From a virus, in IMG/VR virus record IMGVR_UViG_3300045999_007840, positions 1-46,732 of that record: a DNA stretch of 46,732 bases. One strand, given 5' to 3'. The notes beneath the pieces were generated by a model. That model was given only the letters and a program-made list of their open reading frames with translations. It was not told the DNA's origin and did not search any database. A program made the position numbers and the translations under genes. Below are positions 7,740 to 15,469 of the stretch, in pieces; position 1 is the first letter of the stretch, and every line of letters starts with the position of its first letter.

Positions 7740-8225
7740 TCAACCTGATTCCGGCGGCGGCGGTGTCGGCTGCTCTGGATTCTGTTTTGGGGCCTGCGGA
7801 ATTCGTGCGGCGAGGGATTTCGCGGTCTGGTAGCCGATCGCCTGCCAGACCGGGATTCTGTCGGATCGGCGGACCACCTGAAACGTCGGCAGCGATGTAA
7901 TGCCGGGAATCAGGACCCGCTGATTTTTGGCCTTGTCTGTGACCCATCGCGGTTGATTCCACTGCGGCTGCTCATCAACATCGACCACAGTCACCGCCAC
8001 GCCAGCAGCCCGCAGGCTGGCCAGCTCGTCGCGTCTCCACCGCTGGCAGGGCCCGCACCATTTGGCGGAGTAGACCACCACGTAATAGCCAGCCGGATCG
8101 ACTGCGGCGGGGGCTGCAGCCGCGGCCGGCGGCTTTGGCTGTGCTGGCGGAGCTGGCGGAGTGCGGACCGTGAAATTGATTTCGTCGCAGACGATGCAGG
8201 CCAGCAGTAGTGTGAGTGCAGTCAT
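7740..8225 (-). CDS. Thioredoxin-fold protein with CGPC active site, 161 aa
   Basis: Probable thiol-disulfide oxidoreductase. The start is ATG 8225, which overlaps the stop of the papain-like gene by ATGA. Residues 1-13 are hydrophobic (MTALTLLLACIVC) and may be an export signal or lipobox-like anchor, though they lack the usual positive charge. A Pro/Ala linker (22-45) leads to a thioredoxin domain: strand YYVVVYSAKW, CGPC at 57-60, a VDVDEQP strand, and the cis-Pro loop SLPTF. The C-terminal tail is Pro-rich. Being coupled to a cysteine protease, it may keep the catalytic thiol reduced or reduce disulfides in the host envelope; both are inference. Confidence 0.85.
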   Translation of the reverse strand: MTALTLLLACIVCDEINFTVRTPPAPPAQPKPPAAAAAPAAVDPAGYYVVVYSAKWCGPCQRWRRDELASLRAAGVAVTVVDVDEQPQWNQPRWVTDKAKNQRVLIPGITSLPTFQVVRRSDRIPVWQAIGYQTAKSLAARIPQAPKQNPEQPTPPPPESG

Positions 8226-9052
8226 TTGCGAGACCCCTTCGCGTTTGTGTTGGCGGCCCGGATTGAGATCGGACCACAAGCGTCATCGGGCAGCATCCGG
8301 CTGCCCTGCAGAATGCCATAGCCGTCCTTGCCCCAGTTCTGCCAGCTGTTGCGGATCCGGATTGCAATTGTGCCATCAAGCCACAGCGGATCGCAGTTGG
8401 TAATCTCGTGTCCCCACCAATTGTATCCGCCGGCAATCGGGATATCTCGCAGCAGGCAGCTCACCAACTGGTCGAGATTGCGTGGCTCGCACTCGATCCA
8501 CTCACGGTAACGATAGGATTTCGCGGCCTCCCATGTGTCCGGTTTATCCCATCGCCGATCAATTGCTGTGTCGGGCCAGGCAGCGGTCGGAACTATGCCC
8601 TGCTGGAAACAGAATTTGACGGCCTCCAATCCCCAGCCGCCCACGTTGCGGAACCCCTTAATCTTACAGGCGATTGAGGCCGGGCTCAGTGAGACATAGG
8701 GCAGGCCATGCCTTACGCGCAGAAGCTCGGCTGCGTGCACTGGCGCGTTAGCCCAGCAGAAGTTTGTGCTCTGCTGATTTTTGTGCGGGATGCGAAGTGC
8801 GGTTGTCAACTGCATCCACGTCCCGGCCTTTTCGGTCCGCTCCTGTATGCGGGCCTGCCATTCACTGCGAGGGATCAGCAGATCGTCGGTGAATTTGCGA
8901 GCGAATCCGGTGTAGGCGTAGCCCTCACGCGGTCGCTCAGCGAGAGTCAGACCACGGCCACAGTCCTCACCTGCATCGTGTGTGACGTGCTCAGGTGTCG
9001 ATTCGTTGATAATGGGTTCGCCGGCAAATACGCGGCTTGAAAAATTGCTCAT
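8222..9052 (-). CDS. Papain-family (C1-like) cysteine protease, 276 aa
   Basis: The catalytic layout of papain is clear: oxyanion-hole Gln93, nucleophile Cys99 followed by Trp100 (NFCWANAPVHAAE), His215 in WGHEIT, and Asn235 in IRNSWQNWGKDGYG, the familiar NSW...WG..GY block. About 80 N-terminal residues precede the catalytic domain and could be a propeptide-like or targeting region; no signal peptide is seen. It is coupled to the thioredoxin gene downstream and to an exported PQ-linker protein upstream (both ATGA). The only obvious candidate wall hydrolase in this region is this protease, so it could be a lysis enzyme acting on a protein-based envelope, or it could process virion or host proteins. 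Confidence 0.85.
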   Translation of the reverse strand: MSNFSSRVFAGEPIINESTPEHVTHDAGEDCGRGLTLAERPREGYAYTGFARKFTDDLLIPRSEWQARIQERTEKAGTWMQLTTALRIPHKNQQSTNFCWANAPVHAAELLRVRHGLPYVSLSPASIACKIKGFRNVGGWGLEAVKFCFQQGIVPTAAWPDTAIDRRWDKPDTWEAAKSYRYREWIECEPRNLDQLVSCLLRDIPIAGGYNWWGHEITNCDPLWLDGTIAIRIRNSWQNWGKDGYGILQGSRMLPDDACGPISIRAANTNAKGSRK

Positions 9053-9873
9053 CGGCCTGAGAGCCTCTTGAGTTCGGAGAGTAGCGAGTCGGTGTCTGTG
9101 ATCGGGACGATATCCACCTGCGTGCCAACTGCGATCACAGCCTGTGGACCATCGGGCAGTTGCGGCCGGACCGCGGTCCAGAGCTTCTGAAATACTGGAT
9201 CATCCTCGTCCAGCTCGCCGTCCACTGAGATCGTCGAGCGGTCGTAGCGTCGCCACTCGGGGGCTCCGCTGGCGGCCTTGCGGCAGTTCGCGTCGAGCCA
9301 CTGCCTCACGGTCAGGCTGGAAATTGCCAGCAGGGCGGCGGGGTCGTCTGTCTCATCGGCTAGCAGCATCACGCGGATGCCATCTGAGGGTTTTGGTTGC
9401 GGTTGCGGTTGTGGTTGTGGTTGTGGCGTCGGCCCCGGGGGCGGCTGAGGCCCACCCCCAGAGACGACGAAAGTCCGCTTCACTACCGATTCAGCCTCGA
9501 GACTGCTCACGAAAAACACCGTCGTGGCGCCCGGTGTCCCAGCAGTCAGCAGATACACGTGCGGCTCACCAAACGTGCTCCAAGATGCACGCGGCGAACC
9601 ATGCAAGCGGGCAAACACTCTGATAGGGCCCTCTGAGTGTTCCACCTGCAATGCCTGAGGGTTCGTTGACAAAATCAGCATCGGCTGAACGCTGCCAACC
9701 ACATAGACAGCGTCACCGCTCAATTGGATCTCCGCCGCCGGCCCGAGATCGACAGCAGGTGGTGACGGTACCGGCTGGATCACGACTGGTGCCGGCGGCG
9801 GAGGGTCGGTATGCAGGGTAATCGGTTTCGCCGAATCCTGCAGTAGTATGAGAGCAGCGAGAATTTGCCACAC
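9049..9873 (-). CDS. Putative exported protein with PQ-repeat linker, 274 aa
   Basis: Two domains joined by a low-complexity linker. GTG 9873 gives good spacing (9 bases) from GGAG; TTG 9879 is the alternative. The N terminus (WQILAALILLQ) is a short hydrophobic export-like segment, followed by Pro-rich residues and a beta-sandwich-like domain of about 110 residues. PGPTPQPQPQPQPQPKP (about 148-164) then separates it from a C-terminal alpha/beta domain beginning IRVMLLADETDDPAALLA. I do not recognise that domain. Coupling to the papain-like protease suggests a shared job at or outside the host membrane. Confidence 0.6.
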   Translation of the reverse strand: MWQILAALILLQDSAKPITLHTDPPPPAPVVIQPVPSPPAVDLGPAAEIQLSGDAVYVVGSVQPMLILSTNPQALQVEHSEGPIRVFARLHGSPRASWSTFGEPHVYLLTAGTPGATTVFFVSSLEAESVVKRTFVVSGGGPQPPPGPTPQPQPQPQPQPKPSDGIRVMLLADETDDPAALLAISSLTVRQWLDANCRKAASGAPEWRRYDRSTISVDGELDEDDPVFQKLWTAVRPQLPDGPQAVIAVGTQVDIVPITDTDSLLSELKRLSGR

Positions 9874-9879
9874 AGTCAA

Positions 9880-10302
9880 TCACTCCAGATTGAGGGAGCT
9901 GCCGTAAGCGGAGGCAGCAGCGATAGCCTTCGAGGGTGCCGATACAGTTTCCTGAATCGCAGCCTGAGCGAGCTGGCGGGCCTGATCGTCAGTCAGTTCC
10001 CATTCGCTGCGGATGAATCGCTTGCCCTCAAGTCGGCATTTGCGGCGAGCGGCCTTCAATGTCGCCGTCTGGAAGTGTTTTGCAGCTCGTGCCACCGCCC
10101 GCGAATTGTCGTCATTGTGGGCCTTCACCACTGCGGACTGGACGTCGGTATCGTCCTGAATCCTGAAGCATTTTTTGATCAGTCCGTTAACGATCGGAAC
10201 CACTGTCGGCAGCAGTGCCAGAATCGCCGGAGAGATGCCGTAGCCGCCGCCCACGCGGGCCTCGACATTGCCACAAAAATCGTTGAGAGCTCTCTGAGTC
10301 AT
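9880..10302 (-). CDS. Hypothetical protein with hydrophobic segment, 140 aa
   Basis: A basic helical protein. A hydrophobic stretch (ISPAILALLPTVVPIVNGL, about 23-41) could insert in or peripherally bind the membrane; the remainder is Ala/Arg/Lys/Gln-rich helix. ATG 10302 (or GTG 10305) is preceded by GGTGA. It lies between a DUF1353-like gene and the PQ-linker exported protein, four bases and seven bases away. A holin-like role is possible but not supported by any motif. Confidence 0.5.
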   Translation of the reverse strand: MTQRALNDFCGNVEARVGGGYGISPAILALLPTVVPIVNGLIKKCFRIQDDTDVQSAVVKAHNDDNSRAVARAAKHFQTATLKAARRKCRLEGKRFIRSEWELTDDQARQLAQAAIQETVSAPSKAIAAASAYGSSLNLE

Positions 10303-10306
10303 CACG

Positions 10307-10720
10307 TCACCACTTTCGTTTTTTTGACCACTGCCAGGCGGTCAGACCATAGATCCGCACCGCAGCCCACATGAGCATGCGGAGCGGCTTCGAAACACCA
10401 GCTGCAGCCAGCAGCCGGAGAAACACAGCGTCGGCGATTGTGCGGTCCTCGATCGTCCGAGACGACTCGCACAACCTATCATGCCAGAGCGATGCCCAGC
10501 GATATTCTGCGAGCAGCGGGTGTCCAATCACTGACCACGCAGCCCGGGGAATTGACGCCCCGTCCCATGAGTCACCCTCGTACTCATACCGACTGATTCG
10601 TGCCTGCCCGTGGTGCAGGACGATTTCGCAGTCTCGAGTGAATTGCAGTCGACCATCCTGCGTGAGGCAGACTGGCAGCGACCGACCATCGAGCACAGTG
10701 AGAGTGTCGAGGTCTCTCAT
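10307..10720 (-). CDS. DUF1353-like protein, 137 aa
   Basis: Resembles the DUF1353 family found in phages and prophages, often close to lysis or tail genes. The supporting block is GDSWDGASIPRAAWSVIGHP, then the AEYRWASLWHDRLCE segment with the conserved His-Asp, and a hydrophobic C-terminal helix (RMLMWAAVRIYGL). The start at ATG 10720 overlaps the stop of the nuclease gene upstream by ATGA. The biochemical function of DUF1353 is not known to me; the His-Asp pair hints at metal binding. Confidence 0.65.
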   Translation of the reverse strand: MRDLDTLTVLDGRSLPVCLTQDGRLQFTRDCEIVLHHGQARISRYEYEGDSWDGASIPRAAWSVIGHPLLAEYRWASLWHDRLCESSRTIEDRTIADAVFLRLLAAAGVSKPLRMLMWAAVRIYGLTAWQWSKKRKW

Positions 10721-11064
10721 TTTTTGCCCCCGAAATAGGCTACGCCATGCCCCTCGGAAATCATGACAGGTGCCACGTGCACAGGCCATCCGTTGAGTAT
10801 GACGGTTAGCCGAACCAGCGTGCGGCCAAATTTATCAGGCCTCAGAGTCTCAGCCACTGTCACGCCATTCGCCAGCAGCTCTCGCAGCCTGTCGGCCGCA
10901 GCCTCACCGGCCTGTTTGGTCTCGCCGTGCATTTCCGGGGTGTCGATGCCATACAGGCGGAAGTGCTCCTGCCACCAGCAGCGGTTTCCGAGATCAATCC
11001 GCAGCTCGACGGTGTCGCCGTCGATAACCCGGATAACCTCCACATGCTCGTACCGATAGGCCAC
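10717..11064 (-). CDS. Staphylococcal-nuclease-like (SNase) nuclease, 115 aa
   Basis: A compact thermonuclease-family domain. It carries VIDGDTVELRI (metal-binding Asp), RLYGIDTPE (Arg36, Asp41, Glu44) and KFGRTLVRL (Arg81), i.e. the catalytic Arg-Asp-Glu-Arg set of micrococcal nuclease. The start is GTG 11064 with GAGGTG five bases upstream. No signal peptide is present, so it probably acts inside the infected cell or is released on lysis, degrading DNA or RNA. It is coupled to the DUF1353-like gene. It is shorter than the secreted bacterial enzymes (about 150 aa) but has the full core. Confidence 0.85.
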   Translation of the reverse strand: MAYRYEHVEVIRVIDGDTVELRIDLGNRCWWQEHFRLYGIDTPEMHGETKQAGEAAADRLRELLANGVTVAETLRPDKFGRTLVRLTVILNGWPVHVAPVMISEGHGVAYFGGKK

Positions 11065-11223
11065 TGCTGCACCTCGCAGTCACTGTCACACCGTCACACT
11101 GTCACACCGTCACGACGTCACTCGCTCACCACGGCAAATGCTTAGCGGAGGTGCGGGCAGGTTTCAAGGCCTGCAGCTGCGGAATTTGCATCTCCCTGCG
11201 TTTTGCGGGATTGCCTGGCGTAA
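11065..11223. other. Intergenic segment with 16-bp tandem repeat and orphan coding-like stretch
   Basis: Next to the SNase start there are two exact tandem copies of ACTGTCACACCGTCAC (11082-11097, 11098-11113), part of a longer GTCAC-rich tract. Beyond it, minus-strand 11111-11223 is open without a good start codon and reads as a basic peptide ending KPARTSAKHLPW. This frame differs from the end of the upstream DpdA-like gene, so it could be the remains of a longer C terminus after a frameshift, or a tiny gene; I do not call it. Confidence 0.4.
11082..11113. repeat. Tandem 16-bp repeat (two copies)
   Basis: ACTGTCACACCGTCAC is repeated exactly twice. Its core TCACACCGTCAC is also found in the loop/arm of the hairpin at 3099-3119. 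Both places are gaps directly upstream of minus-strand genes, which is where an operator or promoter element would be expected. Confidence 0.6.
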
Positions 11224-11856
11224 TCAGAACAATGTTGGCGAGCGATCCAGTGACTGCAGATACCTTAAAAACTGGAGAATATACCTGTCCGGATACATGG
11301 AGCAGGCGGTTCCGTCCACTGTGTCTGCCCCGAGATCGTAGGCGAATCGCAGCCGTCGCAGTGTGTTGACTCGCCCGATGTGCACCAGTTTTTTTCGCTG
11401 CTGTGCAGCCCGAACCAGCGGTTCAGACTGTCGCAGCTTGAATGCGGTGGATCCACCGACAAACACTGCCCTGATGTGCTGCCACGGGATCTCGTCAATT
11501 GTGCATCCGTCCTGCAGCACAAATGCCAGCGGAAATGGGATGCAGCCCAGTTCCTCCTGCCAGTATTCCAGCCACCAGCCAAACATCTGCAGCGTGGCTG
11601 AGTGATTGCCGACAACATCCGGCACCGCCACCCACTCCGGCGGGCAATGTCGATCCATCGCCCACGACTCCATACACAGCCGCCAGAATTTGTGGTCATC
11701 CGGCTTGCTGAACGCAGCATTGTCGCAGGCCCACGGCAATGGCAGGCTGCAGACTCGATTCCAGTTCTGCGGCGTCATTAGGACGCCCAAATGCTGCCGG
11801 TATTTGTCGGCGAGCTGCCTGACAGTCGCAGTTGCCCCGCTGACAAGGATTCTCAT
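11224..11856 (-). CDS. DpdA/TGT-like protein (deazapurine DNA modification family), 210 aa
   Basis: Resembles the short phage and bacterial proteins related to tRNA-guanine transglycosylase that are annotated as DpdA-family deazapurine DNA modification proteins. Supporting segments are VAVPDVVGNHSATL, PLAFVLQDG, VFVGGSTAFKL (TGT-like GG motif), VHIGRVNTLRRLRFAYDLG and ADTVDGTACS. TGT-fold enzymes exchange a guanine base for a 7-deazaguanine; DpdA does so in DNA. No queuosine or preQ0 synthesis gene (FolE, QueC, QueD, QueE) is seen here, so the phage would depend on the host for the precursor. The start overlaps the 139-aa gene by ATGA. Family membership is likely; substrate is inference. Confidence 0.65.
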   Translation of the reverse strand: MRILVSGATATVRQLADKYRQHLGVLMTPQNWNRVCSLPLPWACDNAAFSKPDDHKFWRLCMESWAMDRHCPPEWVAVPDVVGNHSATLQMFGWWLEYWQEELGCIPFPLAFVLQDGCTIDEIPWQHIRAVFVGGSTAFKLRQSEPLVRAAQQRKKLVHIGRVNTLRRLRFAYDLGADTVDGTACSMYPDRYILQFLRYLQSLDRSPTLF

Positions 11857-12272
11857 TTCCGCACCGTCGCAGGATTGCCCGATGGGAAATCGTCGGGCCC
11901 GTGGCAGTCTACCAGCTCGCGAGGGCAGCCGGCGTACCAGCTGGCCGACAGATCCGCCGGCGGCAGTGGACCAGCAGGTAACTGGCCTGCAGCCCTGCCG
12001 GCCCTCAAAACCTCGTCCAGCATCGTCTCAGCCTCGCTGGCCCTGTCAGCCATCTTGCCAGACCGGATCGCGGCAGCGAGCGAGCCAGAGAGCCAAGCGG
12101 CGGTCTCAGCGTCCAGCCGGCGGAACCAATCCGGGGACAGGACCAGCAGCTGCACCCACTGGCCGTAGGCTGGCGAGTCCGGCAGGGTCAGGGTCTGCAG
12201 CCGGTGAGAGACGTAGACCATGGCTGTTGCGCTTCGCGCAACGGTTGCGCCTGCTGTTTTCTGCTGAATCAT
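11853..12272 (-). CDS. Hypothetical protein, about 139 aa
   Basis: An unrecognised Ala-rich protein. The start is uncertain: GTG 12293, ATG 12272 and ATG 12221 are all in frame and none has a convincing ribosome-binding site. GTTGCGC repeats run through 12226-12250, so the shortest form would place them all outside the gene. The core includes YVSHRLQTLTLPDSP, SPDWFRRLDAETAAWLSGSL and a helical strip (SEAETMLDEVLRAGRAAGQL). It overlaps the DpdA-like gene by ATGA and may work with it, but nothing shows how. Confidence 0.5.
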   Translation of the reverse strand: MIQQKTAGATVARSATAMVYVSHRLQTLTLPDSPAYGQWVQLLVLSPDWFRRLDAETAAWLSGSLAAAIRSGKMADRASEAETMLDEVLRAGRAAGQLPAGPLPPADLSASWYAGCPRELVDCHGPDDFPSGNPATVRK

Positions 12273-12539
12273 GGGTTTCGCTAGGTAAAACACTGGGTTT
12301 TTGAAAAGTGTTGCGCTGTTGCGCTATTTTCACCCGAAGATACCCCTATATGTGTGAGTATGCGGGTATATATGAGAGTGTGTGAGTGAGTGAGAGAGAG
12401 CACCGCGAGCCCCTCGCCGGCAGGCGCAACAGCGCAACAGTTACTACTTACTAAACTACTAAACTACTACTACATAATGCTTTAGGGAATACTCAGTAGT
12501 GTTGCGCTTGTCAAAAATCGAGGCGCAACGCTGCGCAAC
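12226..12539. repeat. Ten GTTGCGC heptamers in both orientations; origin-like region
   Basis: GTTGCGC occurs at 12226, 12244, 12310, 12318 and 12501; its complement GCGCAAC at 12236, 12424, 12432, 12523 and 12533 (first base given). Two pairs with an 8-base period form an exact 15-bp inverted repeat, GTTGCGCTGTTGCGC (12310-12324) and its complement (12424-12438), around about 100 bases. Between and after them lie TATATAT/GTGAG-rich DNA (12350-12400) and an AT-rich block of ACTAC/ACTAA repeats (12440-12485), striking in a GC-rich genome. It directly follows the primase-helicase gene. Iterons, an AT-rich unwinding element and a replication gene suggest a replication origin; a regulatory array is the alternative. 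Confidence 0.6.
12486..12514 (-). promoter_or_regulatory. Weak candidate promoter in the repeat region
   Basis: On the minus strand a perfect TTGACA (12514-12509) is followed after 17 bases by TATTCC (12491-12486), a poor -10 box (3 of 6). It is correctly oriented to transcribe the 139-aa gene, the DpdA-like gene and those beyond. The -35 match is good; the -10 is not, so this remains tentative. Confidence 0.25.
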
Positions 12540-15334
12540 TACTGGCTCATTCTCTGCCCGAATGGGTCCAATTGTTCACCGGGTTCGGATGTTTCGCCCT
12601 TGAGCTGGCCGAATAGGGAGCGGGGAATCGCAATGAATCGCAGGCTGGCTTTCCCTGAACGCCTGACCACTCGGGAGACTCCGGGAATGCGGCTCAGGAT
12701 CTGGTCAATCCGTTTCCCCCGCCATTCCGAGCTCAGCAGGTATCGTGTGGCGAGCGATTTGTTGAACAACACAGCATCACCCTCTGCAATCACACCCACG
12801 GCCTCCAGAGACTCCTCAATCTGTGACTGGTACTTGTGTTCCAGGCAGAACGCCAGAGACAGCCTGCGGCCCCCTGGCAGCGGAATCTGAGATAGCATCA
12901 GCTCGTGCAGCAGCATTTCCGCATCTGACTCCACCTGATCAGATTCGGAGATCCCCGCCAAGGCCCGCAGGAACAGGTCCAGAGCCTCGATCTCACTCAT
13001 CCCGACCGATGTGGCATACATGCTGATCGGGACTGCGTATGACTCGCACACGCGGCCGTGCACGCCCTCAGGCCGGCGAGCCAGGCAATAGTCCGCCACC
13101 TCCCGAGCTCGACGGACATTCAGGATGGCGGTGGCGGCCAGCCGTCGGCCCAGTGCCTCGAGATCCTCGTTTTGTGGGACGTCGATTTTTTGATTGGTCT
13201 TCTGCAACTCAATCACGATGAAGCGGCTGGAGTCCGCCTCATTCAGCAGGCCGGATTCAATCGAGGCGCACCAGAAAATGTGCTGCAATTTGTACGCCAT
13301 ATGACCGTGCTGGCCAGCCGTGCCACGAAACACCTCGTCACCGCGGCCTGATGACCGCACCATCTCAAATATCTCGGGGCGGTGTTTGTTTTTCTCGAGC
13401 TCATCACAGAGGGCAATCCGGCCGGAATTCCGCAGGGCCTGCCGGATCCCAGCCGCAGACGACTGAGCGGAGTTGGCCTGCAATTTGCCGAACAGGGCGG
13501 CCAGCGCGTGCATCATCGTTGTTTTCCCGGCGTAGGCCTGGCCGATGAGGAATACCTGAGGCCTCCACCGCCAGAGCGTCTGGACAAAACTGGCCATGAC
13601 CAGCCCCGTCAGGACCTCGGGAATCACCCCGTCTGGATTGCGGTAGCTCCATCTTGCGAACAGGGCCTGCAGCGCGAACACGTCATCCACGTGCAGCGTG
13701 CCGGGCTGCGCCCCAACCCCGCAGATCTGGTCTGCCAGTGCGTTCATGTCGATCCACTCGCAGCGGTCGCCGACGTCGTAGGCCTGATTTTTGAAGACCG
13801 GATTCTGCGAGATCGACAGCTGCGGACTGCCGTTCAGGATCCCGAGCTGGCGGCTCGAGACGATGACCAGGTTGCACCCCGATTCCCACACACCCACTCC
13901 GCGCTTGTCGGTGACCGCAGACGTCTGAGCGGCCACTGATGCAATGGCCAGCTTAACCTGAGCCAGCGTGAACTGCCCAGAGTCATCGCCACCCCGCTGA
14001 ACATGGACCATCACGGGATGACCGGCCGCCAGCACCAGCTGCTCGTATTTGATGCTGCTCGGGTCCTTGAACCTCGAAAACTTGCGGGTGGCGTCGCTGA
14101 AAATCTCGATCGCTCCGCTGGTGTCATCGGCAGCACAGTAGATGATTCCGAGCGTGTCCAGAATCGCCTTGTGCAGCTTGAGGTGCTCCGGGATCACCAC
14201 GGGATCCGGATCCTGCACCAGTTGGACATGGGCGGGAATTGCCACCACTGCTGGCTCACGCGGCCGAATTGGATCCGGCTCCCACCGGTCCGACTGCAGC
14301 GCCCGACCTCGCTCTCCGGGGGCCTTGTCGGCGTCGCTTAGTTTGTGGAGCAGCTCCCGATCTGACCACGGTGGAGAGCAGCGGTCATTCCACTCCGCCA
14401 GAATCGGCAGGGCGTCTTCGATGCTCAGATCAAAATCGCGGACCAGCACACAGGCCGCATGGAATGTCGTGTCATGCCCTGACTCACCAGAGACTGCCGG
14501 CGGGATCTTCGCGAGGTAGGCCGCCGCCCGATCGACCACCGATTTTCGCGGCCGCGTCTTGCCTCGCTCGCGGGTCCCTTTGGCTTTTTCTTTTGGGGCT
14601 TCCGCTGCCAAGGCCTCAATCTTCGACCAGTCACAAACATGGATCGTCTCAGGGACCTTCACCAGCTCACTCACTCGGTGTGGTCGCTCTGGTGAATGGT
14701 CACCCTTGCGGCTCACAGTGCCGTACAATTTGCAGACCCTGGCGGCGTTGAAGACCTTCGTGTCGACCTTCACGCTGCCGTTATCGAATCGGTTGGCAAT
14801 CTCCCGCAGTGCGTTCCGGATCGTCTCAGTGGCCTCATCGTTGTTCGGAACGTCGATCCGGTAATGCAGGTGCCAACCGTTGCCAGAGCTTGCCAGAATG
14901 GGTGCGGGGAATGCTCGGCTGGCCAGAAATGCAGCCACCGCATCGGCAGTAGCTCGAGCTGCCAACCATTCAGCCTCACTCGAGGAAATGCCTGCCGGCC
15001 GCTTCGGGTCGCAGTCGATGAAAAACCACTTGCGGCGGATGATGTCTGCATCGGCTGCGGTGCTGTCAATCCGCTCCGCGATCCGGTTGTTCGCTCGGTT
15101 CTGCAGGTCCGCCGGAAACTCATTCAGGACGAAATAAATCCCCGAGTTTTTCGGGTGCATCGCATGGCCTGCGATTGCACCTGCAGCGATTTCGTAGCGT
15201 GAAAAATAGCCCGCATCAGTTCGGGATTTACTCCCGAATGCGTTGATGATCCGGACCTCTGCGACTGAACCGCCGCAGAAAATTTCCAGCGTTCGCCGAA
15301 CGTCTGCCGCATTGAATGGAACGACTGCTGCCAC
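12539..15334 (-). CDS. Primase-helicase (AEP-type primase fused to SF3/DUF927-like ATPase), 931 aa
   Basis: Probable replication initiator. I place the start at GTG 15334, seven bases after GGAG; a TTG-started extension to 15469 lacks such a site. The N-terminal 200 residues look like an archaeo-eukaryotic primase-type domain: FFIDCDPKRP (metal-binding Asp-x-Asp, about 100-110), SGNGWHLHYRI (about 148) and KVFNAARVCKLYGT. The C-terminal half has a helicase ATPase: GQAYAGKTTMMHAL (Walker A, about 595) and IALCDELEKNKH (Walker B-like, about 640). Such fusions synthesise primers and unwind DNA at the fork. It is followed by the iteron-like region. No phage DNA polymerase is found, so host polymerase would extend its primers. 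Confidence 0.8.
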   Translation of the reverse strand: MAAVVPFNAADVRRTLEIFCGGSVAEVRIINAFGSKSRTDAGYFSRYEIAAGAIAGHAMHPKNSGIYFVLNEFPADLQNRANNRIAERIDSTAADADIIRRKWFFIDCDPKRPAGISSSEAEWLAARATADAVAAFLASRAFPAPILASSGNGWHLHYRIDVPNNDEATETIRNALREIANRFDNGSVKVDTKVFNAARVCKLYGTVSRKGDHSPERPHRVSELVKVPETIHVCDWSKIEALAAEAPKEKAKGTRERGKTRPRKSVVDRAAAYLAKIPPAVSGESGHDTTFHAACVLVRDFDLSIEDALPILAEWNDRCSPPWSDRELLHKLSDADKAPGERGRALQSDRWEPDPIRPREPAVVAIPAHVQLVQDPDPVVIPEHLKLHKAILDTLGIIYCAADDTSGAIEIFSDATRKFSRFKDPSSIKYEQLVLAAGHPVMVHVQRGGDDSGQFTLAQVKLAIASVAAQTSAVTDKRGVGVWESGCNLVIVSSRQLGILNGSPQLSISQNPVFKNQAYDVGDRCEWIDMNALADQICGVGAQPGTLHVDDVFALQALFARWSYRNPDGVIPEVLTGLVMASFVQTLWRWRPQVFLIGQAYAGKTTMMHALAALFGKLQANSAQSSAAGIRQALRNSGRIALCDELEKNKHRPEIFEMVRSSGRGDEVFRGTAGQHGHMAYKLQHIFWCASIESGLLNEADSSRFIVIELQKTNQKIDVPQNEDLEALGRRLAATAILNVRRAREVADYCLARRPEGVHGRVCESYAVPISMYATSVGMSEIEALDLFLRALAGISESDQVESDAEMLLHELMLSQIPLPGGRRLSLAFCLEHKYQSQIEESLEAVGVIAEGDAVLFNKSLATRYLLSSEWRGKRIDQILSRIPGVSRVVRRSGKASLRFIAIPRSLFGQLKGETSEPGEQLDPFGQRMSQ

Positions 15335-15469
15335 CGTGCATCTCCAGCATGTATTCGCCGCCGCTGCGGTGCGAGCGCAGACGGCGGCAATCCGGCGTTG
15401 TACCGGACTGGAAACGAGAGGCACACGTCGGCGGCTCGCACCCGCTGACGTGGTTATGTCACCACACAA
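15335..15469. other. 135-base gap upstream of the primase-helicase
   Basis: Open in the primase frame without a stop, but the only upstream starts lack ribosome-binding sites, and its translation (Arg/Ala/Thr-rich) is unlike a folded domain. It may be a leader. I see no strong promoter or terminator in it. Confidence 0.35.

Noticed and set aside
15335-15469. Longer N terminus for the primase-helicase from a TTG start
   Set aside because: No ribosome-binding site; GTG 15334 has GGAG at good spacing and the extra residues look non-structural.
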